A stretch of 64,000 bases of DNA, taken from assembly GCA_002715965.1 (NCBI GenBank), contig PBAL01000079.1, forward strand, positions 1 to 64,000, given 5' to 3'. The position numbers and the translations under genes were made by a program. Below are positions 25,603 through 35,151 of the stretch, piece by piece. The stretch comes from Verrucomicrobiales bacterium. GTDB taxonomy: Bacteria > Verrucomicrobiota > Verrucomicrobiia > Limisphaerales > JAYPXF01. Every line of letters starts with the position of its first letter. The stretch's first letter is position 1. A model generated the notes under the pieces. It was given only the letters and a program-made list of their open reading frames with translations, was not told the origin of the DNA and made no database searches.

Positions 25603-26561
25603 CTAGGCATGGACATGGGGAGAACCACAAAAATACCAAACCATCGACGGGCCTTCAATCTGCCATACATCCCAAACTTTATCGTTACCGATATCGCCTT
25701 TCTGGTAGAACGCCATATGGAGGTGATCCATTCCAGCCCGAGTGACGAGTTTCACTACCTCGCTCCGATCCGCCTCGCGGAAGGGGCAAGCAGGTCGCCA
25801 GGGGTCGCCCGCACCAATCCCTGCTGGTCTTTCGAAAGATCCGCCATGCGAATTCCATCTAATCCAGTTTTCTTGCCGGTCAATTTGATAGTCTTCGATC
25901 CGCGCTCGGGGCGGCCCTTGGGTTTGAGGGCAATCTTGCGCTGTTTGCCATCGAGCGGCTTGAAGACCTCGTTGGCCTGCACGGCCTGAAACCAATACGC
26001 GTTGCCCTTGTGATCTGGATCTTCGTCAAAATCAGCAGCCGCGTGCCCGTAAAAGATTGGTCCGCCGAACGCTGCCCCTTCCAGCGAATCTCCGTCGCAA
26101 CGACGCGTGCAGTGCCGCCCAGTGAGAACAAACTCGAACTTGCCCGTGCCCGGCTTGCCGAAAATCGCGACTGATGAATCGCCGAATCCCTTCTTCCCGC
26201 TGTCATGGACGACCTGGTCATGGACCGTCTGCGCGTATTCCTCACTGTGCAGTCCCATGAAGATCTGCTTCACGAGATCCTGCTGGTCTTTGGTGAGGAA
26301 CTTGCCGATCCGCTCGCGGGTGATATGCCAGTTGTTGTCGATCTTGGAACGAAGCTCGTGCTCCCAAGCAAAGCACAGCTTCTTTCGCTGCTCGGCATTG
26401 AAGCTCTTGTACAACTGCACGACCAAGGTTTCCGGTTGGTCATTGCGCGCTTGCTTGGCAATCGCGGACAGTCCACTGGCGGCAACAGCAGAAGCGGCCA
26501 CTGAAGACTTGATGAACTTACGGCGCGAAAGTTCGCCCAATGGTAGTTCGGGGGCGTTCAT
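25603..26561 (-). pseudogene. DUF3500 protein gene with a frameshift near the 3' end
   Basis: Tat-exported DUF3500 protein: 'LSRRKFIKSSVAASAVAASG' signal (twin Arg at 13-14) and core 'FGKPGTGKFEFVLTGRHCTR'. The open frame from 26561 ends prematurely at 25755 after 'GDLLAPSARRIGAR'. The next frame carries the expected continuation 'FREADRSEVVKLVTRAGMDH' and 'LHMAFYQKGDIGNDKVWDVW' to a stop at 25603. One missing base in the C run at about 25783-25786 explains it. It may be a real mutation or a homopolymer sequencing error. It follows the PQQ-propeller gene by 84 bases on the same strand. Confidence 0.75.
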
Positions 26562-26645
26562 AATTCGGTGTTACCGCCGCACTGTGAGCTTGGAAAGCCT
26601 ATGTCCAGTTTCGGAGGCCAAGCCATCTGCAATCCAAATCCGTTG

Positions 26646-28175
26646 CTACGGAGCCAAGTCAAAACACGCCATCTCCCTGGCATTCCGCACGAGCAGCTTG
26701 CCGTCAGCGATCGCGGGGTGATTCCAAGTCTTACCCCTGATCGCGGAAAGGCGAGCCACTTCGATCCATTCTTCCGGGTCTGCCACCACCAAGGCAATAT
26801 CACCATCACCGCAAAGAATGATGATGTGACCATCGGCCAGGAGAATTTGACCGTATCCGTAGCGACCGTCCTTCCATTTCTTGCGACCGCTTTCGAGATC
26901 GAGGCAGACCAGAATGTTCTCATCCAATCCGTAGACATGACCTTCATAATGAACCGAACTGGTGAACTTGTTCTTCATCATCTTGTTCCTCCACACCTCC
27001 TCGACCTCCCAATCGTCTCCATCAAGCGAGAATTCCAACAGCGCACATCCATGACCGTAACCCGCTGAGATGAAGACCTGATTCGTGGAAACAACAACGG
27101 GTTGAGCAATTGTGTTGTCGTGGCTGACATTCCAAGGAAACTCCCAGAGCTTCTCCCCGGTTTCGGGGTTCATCCCCGTGAAGTTGTACGCGGTGAACAC
27201 CAGCATCTGCCGAACACCGAGCAATTCAGTCAACACCGGAGACGAGTACGCAATCTTCTCGCGGACGCCCTTCCAGACTTCTTCCCCAGACTCCTTGTCA
27301 AACGTGACCACGCCAACTCGGATGGTCCCAATCGGCTGACCGGTCAATACCACCACCTTGTCATCCACGATCAACGGCGATGCTGCCGATCCGAAGTAGA
27401 GATGTTCTGCCTTGTATTCTTCCTTCAAGTCATGACGCCAAAGCGTTTCGCCGGTGACAGCGTCCACACATCTGAACTCCAACAGCCCACCCAACGCATA
27501 GATCTTTCCCCCATGATATTGGGGCGTCGTTCGCGGGCCGTTCCCGCCCATGCTTTCCTGAAAATGCCCACCCCATGAGTTCACCCAGATTTCCCGGCCG
27601 GTCTTCAGGTCATAGGCGACCAATGCTTCTTCTTCCCGACGCTGCTCCAAGGTATAGGCGACGCCACTTGCCACCACGAACGACGCGTAGCCTCCACCAC
27701 ATGGCTGACGCCACAACAACTCGGGCATCTTGCTGCTCCACTGGACGTTGATCTCCTGCTCGTCATAAGCCCCATCCCGATTCGGCCCGCGAAAATCTGT
27801 CCAATAAGTTCCACCCGACAGATTGGTGATAACCGGCATCTCCGACTGTGCCATGCGGTGTTTCTCAAGCTTGGCGAAGTCAGGTTTGCCAGGAGTGAAG
27901 GTCGGAATCGGTATCGGATTGCCCTGCATTTCGAAGTGCAGGTGTCCCGTCTTGAACAGCAGGAACATGATCGCGCCCGCGTACATCACCGAATAGAACG
28001 CAACAAAGATGGAACCAAAGATCTTCGAGCCAACCGTCCCGGGCGAGATCCACATCTTCACCAAGCCTGCAGGCGGAAACAACAAGGTCAGCCCACGCGC
28101 CGACTTCGGCTTCTCATCGTAAATCTTGTCGAGCGCCTCTTTTCCACGCGCCCGGTCTTCTTCGCTCATCGGCAT
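26646..28175 (-). CDS. Membrane-anchored PQQ-type beta-propeller protein
   Basis: About 509 residues. The N-terminal cytoplasmic segment (starting 'MPMSEEDRARGKEALDKIYD') is followed by one membrane helix (about 45-70, 'IFVAFYSVMYAGAIMFLLF') and a periplasmic PQQ-like (PQQ_2) propeller with repeats such as 'LVAYDLKTGREIWVNSW', 'VDAVTGETLWRHDL' and 'LVCLDLESGRKKWKD'. 'DFRGPNRDGAY' at the start of the propeller is typical of outer-membrane/periplasmic PQQ-like proteins of this phylum. No catalytic quinoprotein residues are evident, so a binding or assembly role is likely. The frame opens at a TTG (28208); I prefer the ATG at 28175 although no clear ribosome site is seen. Confidence 0.82.
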   Translation of the reverse strand: MPMSEEDRARGKEALDKIYDEKPKSARGLTLLFPPAGLVKMWISPGTVGSKIFGSIFVAFYSVMYAGAIMFLLFKTGHLHFEMQGNPIPIPTFTPGKPDFAKLEKHRMAQSEMPVITNLSGGTYWTDFRGPNRDGAYDEQEINVQWSSKMPELLWRQPCGGGYASFVVASGVAYTLEQRREEEALVAYDLKTGREIWVNSWGGHFQESMGGNGPRTTPQYHGGKIYALGGLLEFRCVDAVTGETLWRHDLKEEYKAEHLYFGSAASPLIVDDKVVVLTGQPIGTIRVGVVTFDKESGEEVWKGVREKIAYSSPVLTELLGVRQMLVFTAYNFTGMNPETGEKLWEFPWNVSHDNTIAQPVVVSTNQVFISAGYGHGCALLEFSLDGDDWEVEEVWRNKMMKNKFTSSVHYEGHVYGLDENILVCLDLESGRKKWKDGRYGYGQILLADGHIIILCGDGDIALVVADPEEWIEVARLSAIRGKTWNHPAIADGKLLVRNAREMACFDLAP

Positions 28176-28211
28176 GCGCGCAATGTAGCGGGGAAGAGGA
28201 ATCGGCAAAGG

Positions 28212-29031
28212 TCAAAGTGATTCGCGACCAACGGTCACGTCACACCACTTTAACACCTCCGTGAGAATCGACCGTTTGAACGTCGATGGCGGCCGGGGTG
28301 GCTCGCCGTATAGCATTCGACAGCTCTTCTCAGGCGATTTCACATCGTTTGAAAAATGATCGCTATCCGGGACAACCGCACTGGTGGCGGTCCCCAGACT
28401 CGCTTTGTTTACCGTCCGCACAATCCAGTCCGTAGTCTCGGCCTTGGTCACATGCCAATCCGTACTTCCCCAAAGCGTCAATACGCGAGGTTCTCCGACG
28501 AGGTTCCCCCATGACTCGGCAAGATTCGTTTTGGAAATCTGATGATAGAACCTGTCATTGCGACCGGCGACGTATGGCGCGTTCATGGCCCACAAGTCGA
28601 CAACGGGTTCGGGGAGCGTGTTGTAATCCAAGATCTCACGAACCGGCTTGTGCTCGACCGTGAGCTGATACCAAAAGTGAACGTGACCATCGATCTCGCG
28701 GTTCACCTCTGCCGACGTCTTGCCTTGCAACAACTCCTTCGAACCACGAAATGCACGCCGTGCCGTAGGTCACAATGCCCCGAAGCGATTTCGAATTCGC
28801 GATGAGCGGAGCCATGATCCCGCCCATGGAGAATCCGTAGATCATCACGGTCTCTGGATCAACATATTCAAGCTGTTTGAGCGCGCGCAGGACTTCCCGA
28901 TTTCCGGATAACTCAGTTTCAAAATCCACGTCACGCAACGGACCTCCTTCACTGTCACCACACCCCGGCCATTCGACGCGCATCGTCACATAGCCATTCC
29001 TGGCCAGGTTTGCCGTGACGAACCAGATCAA
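28212..29031 (-). pseudogene. Alpha/beta hydrolase gene remnant, frameshifted (3' part of PDZ-hydrolase)
   Basis: Two overlapping frames together make the C-terminal half of a serine hydrolase. The first (29031-28740) has 'NGYVTMRVEWPGCGDSEGGP' and the nucleophile elbow 'YGFSMGG'. The second (from about 28735 to 28212) has 'WYQLTVEHKPVREIL', 'VLTLWGSTDWHVT' with the acid region, and 'PDSDHFSN' with the catalytic His. A one-base change near 28735-28745 separates them. The 5' end is replaced by an IS3-type remnant, beyond which a PDZ fragment (29127-29420) probably belongs to the same former gene. Not functional as read. Confidence 0.72.
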
Positions 29032-29111
29032 CGGCTTGGGCTTTGAGTTCTTTGGTGTATCGCTTGCGAGGCATTAACATGACTATCGACTGTCTCCTAT
29101 CTGGTGGTCCA
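29025..29111 (-). mobile_element. IS3-family left-end remnant with transposase OrfA N-terminus
   Basis: The minus strand starting at 29111 reads TGGACCACCAGATAGGAGAC, like an IS3-family terminal repeat plus ribosome site. Then an ATG (29080 or 29074) opens 'MPRKRYTKELKAQAVDLV', the standard beginning of IS3-group OrfA helix-turn-helix proteins. After about 22 codons it fuses to hydrolase sequence. No right end and no OrfB are present, so this is a deletion derivative. It lies between the PDZ and hydrolase halves of one broken gene. Confidence 0.7.
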
Positions 29112-29126
29112 GGAATCTAGCGCACC

Positions 29127-29420
29127 TCACTTTTCGGATAGAACTTTCAAGAAAGTAGCGACGTCCGGCACATCCGCCCCACCCAGTTTCACGACAATGT
29201 CTCCATCAAAAAAACCGCCTCCTGCCGCAGAAGTCCCTGCGATGACCTTCTTGAGCAGCACCCCCGCCTTCTCCAATCCCGGCACCTCACGTTGTTCTTC
29301 GGTCAACCCGGCGAGTTGTGCTCCGAACATCGCCTTCCGACGCAGTTCACCAGCAGCCTGCAGTTCGGCGACCAGACCGAGCACTGAGATGCCAATAGGG
29401 AGAAACCGGCAATTCAACAT
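29127..29420 (-). pseudogene. PDZ-domain fragment (5' part of broken PDZ-hydrolase)
   Basis: From the ATG at 29420, a likely signal peptide ('MLNCRFLPIGISVLGLVAEL') leads into a PDZ-type domain ('AMFGAQLAGLTEEQR', 'VLLKKVIAGTSAAGGGFFDG', 'DIVVKLGGADVPDVATFLK'). A TGA follows 'VLSEK' in mid-domain, 16 bases before the IS remnant. Secreted alpha/beta hydrolases with an N-terminal PDZ domain exist in this phylum, and the hydrolase remnant lies immediately beyond the IS, so the two are best read as one interrupted gene that lost ~100 codons. Confidence 0.65.
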
Positions 29421-29470
29421 GCGCCCATCCCAAGTCGAAAAACTGCGCGAGCGCGAGTCCAGCGGACAAA

Positions 29471-31519
29471 CTAATCCGCCCACAAATCCCGTTCCGCGGC
29501 CTGGCGCAACAGAGCCATCGCATCAACTGTCAACAGGTATCCATCCTTCTCCAGTCGCAACACAGCATCAGTGTAGGCTTGCAGATAGACACTGCGAGAT
29601 GGGTAACGCTCACGAACCGAAAACCTCGGATCGGTCGTTCGCAACCGATCCGCCATACTCTTCGCGAGCGCAATGTATGATCCATGCAAACCGGCAAGCA
29701 CTCCACCGGCGCCATACTTCTCCGAACGGAGATTCCATCCCATGTAAGTCCCAAGCGGAACCTCAACATCTGGCAGGCGAATCCCAGCCAATTCGTTTCC
29801 GTCACGATCGACAGCAGGAACCAGCGTCGTATAAGCCGACCCAACTTTCGGAGGAACAATGGTCGCCACACCATCACTGTGCCATCGCGGACCCAGATCC
29901 AAGCGCAGGGGCTGATAGCGATGATTGACCACGCCGACACCGGGAATCTCTGGAAACTGATTCTGAAAGGTTTCCATGTTCACCAAGGTTCCATCATCAA
30001 TTCTTGGGTAGCGACTGGCTGGCGGTTCGGTTCCGTCTTCCACCCACTTGTCCATCGCGACCAGCAGTGCCCGCAACACGAGGCCACGGTGCTTCAACGG
30101 ATTGCGCGGGTTCTGACAAATCCCTTTGTCCGTTGGTCCGCCTCCGAGATGTTGCGCGCCTGCAATCGAATAGATGCGGACGTTCGGCGCGATCTTCAGG
30201 TCACGCTTGCCTTCCACATCCGTATGTAAAAGCGAAGCCGCGCGGGACCAGTACTCCGTCGCGGATTGCACAAAGAACATTTTCGGGATCCCGTCCTTTC
30301 CCCGCAATCGCGCCAGTGAATCACCCTCCTGCCCCGTCACGGAATCCGTCTGGGGAAACGGCGTGAAGGGAAAGAATTCCGACGGCGACAGGTTCGATCG
30401 ACGGTAAGTGCCATAAACTGTCGCCATTGCGAAACGATAGTTGAACAACCCCTTCCCGGCACCGGGAACCAGCAGGATCGCTCCGTCAAACACCTTCCGA
30501 TCTGCAAGATCTACATTGAGCCCCTCATACAAGAAGTGATGGATGAGCCGGCCCGATTGAGAGATCCCGAAGATCGTCGCCTGCCGGATGGCGCCGCGAA
30601 CTGGATTGACCCGCCCATCTCGATCCTTATCCGCATATCGGAAGAACGAGACGGCATCCCTCAATCCCGCCAAACCAAGTCCGGATACCCTCGGATCACG
30701 CGCCGTGTAGACCAGATCGTAAAGCCAGCCCGGGCGGAAGCCATCCTTCACGTAGAGGCTCGTGGCGTCCGGCACAACCTTACCTTCCTCGAATCGGGCA
30801 AACGCCCAACGATCGCGCGGGACCACACGGGTAGGAGCGTTTCTGGATTCCCGCATCATCAACGTCGCGCCCGCATTATCGAGCGAGACGGATGGATAAG
30901 CTTTCGAAGTTCCCCAAGGGCTCCAGAAGTACGGCCTGCTGAAGGCCGCTTCATCCACGGAGATTTCGACGTGATTGCGACCGGTAATGGACCTGCCGTC
31001 CGCTCGCCTGGCGATCGGCAACCCAGCCAATAATCGCCCGGTGCCATCCGCCGTCACGTCTCCATTCCACCCGGTCCACAACAGGGCATAACCACGTTCC
31101 AACAGGAATCCATTGCCGGCATGCACCATCGTCGAAGGTTCGTTCGTGCGCTCGCCCTCGTTGAATGTCCACAAGGCCAGCTTGTTGCCGCGATTATGAA
31201 CGTCGTACAAGAGACAACCGTTGCCCTTCGCCGGATCGACAGGCTTCAACAGAAAGAAGTCCGACCAGAATTCCACCTTCCCCATGCCGTTTCGTGGCGC
31301 GCGTTCGAGATCGGTAATCCGAGCATTGCCGACATGACCCGGCGCAACTTCGAAATAGAGACGCCCCGCAATCGATTCGTAGGCACCCGTTCGACCAAAG
31401 CGATGTCCGTCAGCGAAAGGTTTCCGGGAATTGATCTCAATGCGCACCACTTCCGCAACCGAGGGACTGACGTGGCAAAGCAAAGCCAACGTCAACAGGG
31501 GGAGACACTTGAATGACAT
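29471..31519 (-). CDS. Secreted alpha/beta hydrolase domain protein
   Basis: A 682-residue protein with signal peptide 'MSFKCLPLLTLALLCHVSPSVA'. It matches the large 'alpha/beta hydrolase domain' family of secreted proteins: 'RGYALLWTGWNGDV' in the first half, a nucleophile elbow 'GISQSGR' at about residue 318, and 'AGAQHLGG' with the likely catalytic His. Substrate is not predictable; esterase activity is the general expectation. The frame is open to 32443, but that extension is antisense to the M14 gene; the ATG at 31519 starts a signal peptide and is chosen. It is divergent from the M14 carboxypeptidase, with about 120 bases between starts. Confidence 0.85.
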   Translation of the reverse strand: MSFKCLPLLTLALLCHVSPSVAEVVRIEINSRKPFADGHRFGRTGAYESIAGRLYFEVAPGHVGNARITDLERAPRNGMGKVEFWSDFFLLKPVDPAKGNGCLLYDVHNRGNKLALWTFNEGERTNEPSTMVHAGNGFLLERGYALLWTGWNGDVTADGTGRLLAGLPIARRADGRSITGRNHVEISVDEAAFSRPYFWSPWGTSKAYPSVSLDNAGATLMMRESRNAPTRVVPRDRWAFARFEEGKVVPDATSLYVKDGFRPGWLYDLVYTARDPRVSGLGLAGLRDAVSFFRYADKDRDGRVNPVRGAIRQATIFGISQSGRLIHHFLYEGLNVDLADRKVFDGAILLVPGAGKGLFNYRFAMATVYGTYRRSNLSPSEFFPFTPFPQTDSVTGQEGDSLARLRGKDGIPKMFFVQSATEYWSRAASLLHTDVEGKRDLKIAPNVRIYSIAGAQHLGGGPTDKGICQNPRNPLKHRGLVLRALLVAMDKWVEDGTEPPASRYPRIDDGTLVNMETFQNQFPEIPGVGVVNHRYQPLRLDLGPRWHSDGVATIVPPKVGSAYTTLVPAVDRDGNELAGIRLPDVEVPLGTYMGWNLRSEKYGAGGVLAGLHGSYIALAKSMADRLRTTDPRFSVRERYPSRSVYLQAYTDAVLRLEKDGYLLTVDAMALLRQAAERDLWAD

Positions 31520-31639
31520 GCTGAGCCGGACGCTAAGACGAAATGAAGCGACTGAACAGACCCGAACGATCACTGTGTCGGACATTCGGAAATCGCTGAT
31601 CGATCTTGCATAATGCCACGCGGCGCAAATAGTCCCCGC

Positions 31640-33262
31640 ATGACCCGCATCATCCTGGCTCTCGCAGCAACAACCCTCGTCCTCAACGCGCAGGAAGCCG
31701 CCAAACTGAAGGCCAAACTCGATCAACTCCCGAAACCGTGGGTGAAGAAACTTCATCGACTGAGTGCCGATGAATACGAGGCAACCATCCGGCATTGGGA
31801 GAAAAAGCACCCGAAGCTCCTCACCGTGGAAGTTCCCGGCAGGACGCGTGAAGGCGAACCGCTGTATCTCTTGAAGATCACCGATCCGGATTTCCCGGAT
31901 AATGACAAACAGATCGCGCTGATCTCGGCACTGCACGGAGGCCCCGAGCGTTCCGGCACAACCACCGCCATGCACTGCATTGAGTGGATGCTCAGCGATG
32001 ACGCCGAGGCGAAGGAAACCCGACGGAAACAAATCGTACTCTTCATGCCGATCATGAATCCCTACGCCTACTTCAAGACGGATCGCTTTGGTAATTCCGT
32101 CGGCATTGATCCCTACACCGGCGCCGATACGCGCAATTGGAATCTCGAAGATCTCACCTACAAGCAGGCTGACGAAGTGCCCGAGATCAAGGCTTTCATC
32201 AAAGTCGTGGACGAATACAAACCGGAGGTGCATCACGACCTCCACGGGACGGGGCTGCAGGAATACACCGTAGATCTCCTCGGTACGCGTCAACGCTATG
32301 CCGGACAGACAATGATCGAGATCTCCGGCTCGGCATATTCCAACTATGCGCTGCGCCCGTGGGATTGGCGCGTGACCGATGCCATGAACGCGGCCGGTGA
32401 AGCTGAGGGTTATCCTTACGATCGATTTGAAGCCGACATGCAACGCTCCTTCTGGTCACCCGATCTGCGTGGCCGGACCCAGATCTTCTGGCGCGGCCGT
32501 CCACGCTTCTATACCTCCCAATACGCCTTCGCCAAATACCACACCATGACCTCATGCCTTGAGGTCGGCTGGGAGAAAAGCGGACTCGCCCGCACCAAGG
32601 GACTTCTTCGGATCGGCAACGGCATCTGGCCTACGCGCAACCAACCCGGATACCCCGTCGACCGCCTCGGTGGTTTCATCGGCCACTTCATCACGGCTTA
32701 TGGAAAGACGGCGTCTCAACGACGAACGAGCCGAGAAGAGCTTTGGAAACTTCAGGAACAGATCGACCAGGCGATCCTATATCCTCAGACCGAAGGCCGC
32801 ATTATGTACGTCGCAGCAGTCGGCAAAACAGCCGCCAGCGTCTTTCATGATCGACCTCACGAATTCGCGATCCGCCTGAAAAAAGTTCCCGGCGTCGATG
32901 TCGAAGTCATCAACACGTTCATGAACGCCGGCCCGGAAGTGAAACTCGCCATCTTCCGGCCTCACGATCGAAACGCTGACGGAGCGGTCATCGAAAACGG
33001 CATCGGCTTCCACCTCCGCATTCCTTATCAAAATCCGAAGATCGCCGATGTCCGCGTCAATGGGCACGAATTGAAGAACGACCTCCTCGACGGTTGGACC
33101 ACCTGGAATGCCAACGCCTACACCCACATGAAGATCAACATTCCACCGGCGAAGGCGAAGAAGCAGAACATGTACATCATCACCTGCGCCTACCGCCCGG
33201 ATGTGAAACGTGAGTATGGATGGGTTCCACCGAAGGAAGTGCTCAACAAACTTGGCCAGTAG
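31640..33262 (+). CDS. M14-family zinc carboxypeptidase, secreted
   Basis: A 540-residue secreted metallopeptidase; signal peptide 'MTRIILALAATTLVLNAQ' (ATG at 31640 chosen over the upstream in-frame 31613). The first zinc motif is 'ALHGGPERSGT', where His and Glu have one more residue between them than the textbook HxxE. Substrate-contact 'NPYAYFKTDRFGNSVGIDP' and third ligand His in 'EVHHDLHGTG' follow, and the catalytic Glu is probably in 'MTSCLEVGWEKSG'. The C-terminal ~180 residues are an extra beta domain. It is expected to act on peptides or cell-wall fragments in the periplasm or outside. Confidence 0.85.
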   Translation: MTRIILALAATTLVLNAQEAAKLKAKLDQLPKPWVKKLHRLSADEYEATIRHWEKKHPKLLTVEVPGRTREGEPLYLLKITDPDFPDNDKQIALISALHGGPERSGTTTAMHCIEWMLSDDAEAKETRRKQIVLFMPIMNPYAYFKTDRFGNSVGIDPYTGADTRNWNLEDLTYKQADEVPEIKAFIKVVDEYKPEVHHDLHGTGLQEYTVDLLGTRQRYAGQTMIEISGSAYSNYALRPWDWRVTDAMNAAGEAEGYPYDRFEADMQRSFWSPDLRGRTQIFWRGRPRFYTSQYAFAKYHTMTSCLEVGWEKSGLARTKGLLRIGNGIWPTRNQPGYPVDRLGGFIGHFITAYGKTASQRRTSREELWKLQEQIDQAILYPQTEGRIMYVAAVGKTAASVFHDRPHEFAIRLKKVPGVDVEVINTFMNAGPEVKLAIFRPHDRNADGAVIENGIGFHLRIPYQNPKIADVRVNGHELKNDLLDGWTTWNANAYTHMKINIPPAKAKKQNMYIITCAYRPDVKREYGWVPPKEVLNKLGQ

Positions 33263-33271
33263 GTCGAAACT

Positions 33272-33454
33272 TCAATCAAGCTCATCCCCAACCGAACTTT
33301 GCGAAGGCAACAAAAAAGTCTTCACCAACTCGCCTTGCCCACAGGCAATCAGGCCATCGAAACACTTGTACCATTGCCCTTCAGGCACCTCGGGATTGGT
33401 GTCCATCCAGGCAGCCGGAACGATAAGATCCGATTCGGTGAACTCGCGCATCAT
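33272..33454 (-). CDS. Small hypothetical protein or gene fragment
   Basis: An open minus-strand frame between the convergent M14 and sulfatase genes encodes about 60 residues from an ATG at 33454 ('LIVPAAWMDTNPEVPEGQWY', 'KCFDGLIACGQGELVKTFLL'). Composition is protein-like, with two Cys and aromatic residues, but there is no visible ribosome site and no recognised family. It may be a remnant of a larger gene. The rest of the 245-base gap shows nothing else. Confidence 0.3.
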   Translation of the reverse strand: MMREFTESDLIVPAAWMDTNPEVPEGQWYKCFDGLIACGQGELVKTFLLPSQSSVGDELD

Positions 33455-33507
33455 TGATGCGATCAATAAGGTGACGCAATTCGAACGACGACCTGACAAA
33501 CTCTGAA

Positions 33508-34941
33508 CTAATAATCTCGAAACGGCCCGCGCGGCTCAGCTTCCTCCATCTCCTTCTTCCAATTCGCAAACCGGCCTTTGAGTTTCCTGAGCATGTCGGG
33601 ACGGGCTTCGGACAGGTCCTTTTTTTCACCGGTGTCCTTCGACAGATCGAACAACCCGCCATAGGTCGGGGTGTCCACCCACTTCCAGTTCCCCACACGG
33701 GCAGCGCGCAGGTCCTTGCGTTCCCAGAACATTTCCTTTCGGGGTGACTTCTTCTTGCCCTGAAGAACCGGGAGCAGATCAAAGCCATCAAGTATGAGGT
33801 CGGCGGGCACCTTGGCCTTGGCCAGCTTGGCGAGGGTCGGGAAGATTTCGAGGCTGGTGAGGAATTCATGGTTCACCTTGCCGGCGGGGATTCGGCCCGG
33901 CCAGCGCATGACGCTGCATACGCGGATCCCACCTTCCCACATCCTGCTCTTGCCACCTTTCAACGGCCGGTTGTCAGAACCGCCTCCTCCTCCGTTGTCC
34001 GAAAAGAAAATCACCATCGTGTTGTCGGCGATCTTCTTTTCGTCGAGGAAGTTCAGCACACGCCCGATCGATTCGTCCATGCAGGTCACCGAAGCCATGT
34101 AATCGCGAACGCGTTTTTCCTTCGAAGGGACAGTGGTTTCCTTCCCGTAGCGCGTTCCCTGTCGCCATAGATTCTTCACGGGTGGATACATCTTCTCGTA
34201 TTTTTCCGGAGCCTGGATGGTCCCGCGGATTTTCGGATCCAAGGCGGACGAACCGTGCGGTGCGTTGAACGGCAGGTAGAGGAAGAACGGACGCTCCCAG
34301 TTCTCGTTCAGGAAACGCATCGCCTCGCGCTCAAACAGGTAAGTCGCATACGTGCCCTTGTCTTCCTCTGTGGGTTGGAGATTTCGATACATGCTCGGCA
34401 CGCCGTAGCGCTCGTGCGTGTAGTAATCGATGCCGGTGTTGACGAAGCCGTAGAAGTCATCGAAGCCACGCGAGGTCGGCAGGTAGCGCTTCAAGGTTCC
34501 GAGATCCCACTTGCCATAGATCGCACTGGTGTAGCCGGCGGTCTTCAAGGCCTTTGGCAACAGAATCTCGCGTTCGTCCATGCCTCCAATCCTTTCGAAA
34601 GTCGATTGGTACTCAGCGTGGGTATACTTCTTTCCGTAGTCTGGCGCTTCATTGCGGATCATGTCATAGACGCCGTTGCGTTGCGGATATCTCCCGGTCA
34701 ACAAACTCCCCCGCGACGGCGTGCATGCCGGCCAGGAAACGTAGAAACTGGTCAGCCGCGTTCCTTCCCGGCAAAGGCGGTCGAGGTTGGGGGTGATGAT
34801 GTTGCGTTGCTTGAGGATTCCAAAATCTCCGTAGCCCTGATCATCAGAAACAATAAGTACGATGTTTGGCTTCGAGGCGGCTTGGGTTTGAAGGCAGGCA
34901 AGAGCTGTCAGGATGCAGACGAGCGGACGGACGAACTTCAT
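33508..34941 (-). CDS. Sulfatase, secreted
   Basis: A 477-residue arylsulfatase-like enzyme, signal peptide 'MKFVRPLVCILTALACLQTQA'. Metal-binding 'VSDDQGYGDF' (about 32-40), complete formylglycine motif C73-T-P-S-R77 ('CTPSRGSLLTG'), substrate Lys/His region 'YTSAIYGKWDLG', and 'FFSDNGGGGGSDNRPLKGGK' for the second metal site. It needs a formylglycine-generating enzyme or anaerobic maturase, which is not in the window. A single gene, convergent with the M14 peptidase. Substrate is probably a sulfated glycan, but the subfamily was not assigned. Confidence 0.93.
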   Translation of the reverse strand: MKFVRPLVCILTALACLQTQAASKPNIVLIVSDDQGYGDFGILKQRNIITPNLDRLCREGTRLTSFYVSWPACTPSRGSLLTGRYPQRNGVYDMIRNEAPDYGKKYTHAEYQSTFERIGGMDEREILLPKALKTAGYTSAIYGKWDLGTLKRYLPTSRGFDDFYGFVNTGIDYYTHERYGVPSMYRNLQPTEEDKGTYATYLFEREAMRFLNENWERPFFLYLPFNAPHGSSALDPKIRGTIQAPEKYEKMYPPVKNLWRQGTRYGKETTVPSKEKRVRDYMASVTCMDESIGRVLNFLDEKKIADNTMVIFFSDNGGGGGSDNRPLKGGKSRMWEGGIRVCSVMRWPGRIPAGKVNHEFLTSLEIFPTLAKLAKAKVPADLILDGFDLLPVLQGKKKSPRKEMFWERKDLRAARVGNWKWVDTPTYGGLFDLSKDTGEKKDLSEARPDMLRKLKGRFANWKKEMEEAEPRGPFRDY

Positions 34942-35151
34942 GTGACAATGGAGACACGCGTCGATTCAATGGAAAAGGCTTTTCGGGTGTGGGAGACCTT
35001 CGGTCGGTCTGGTTAAACGGTCAGGAGACCGCTCCACAACTGAGTTTGATCATCCCCACACGACACATCCTGAAAAGGCCTGAGCGGGCGCCATTGGATT
35101 GAAGGGGGTTGCCGACCAGTGGCCGGCGCTCCGTTTGGAATGACCAATCGC

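Noticed and set aside
31520-32443. Possible 308-codon N-terminal extension of the alpha/beta hydrolase
   Set aside because: The extension is antisense to the M14 peptidase, and a clear signal peptide starts at 31519.
35013-35151. Small minus-strand frames after the SET gene
   Set aside because: They overlap the SET gene end in other frames, differ only by frame, and have no ribosome site or family text.
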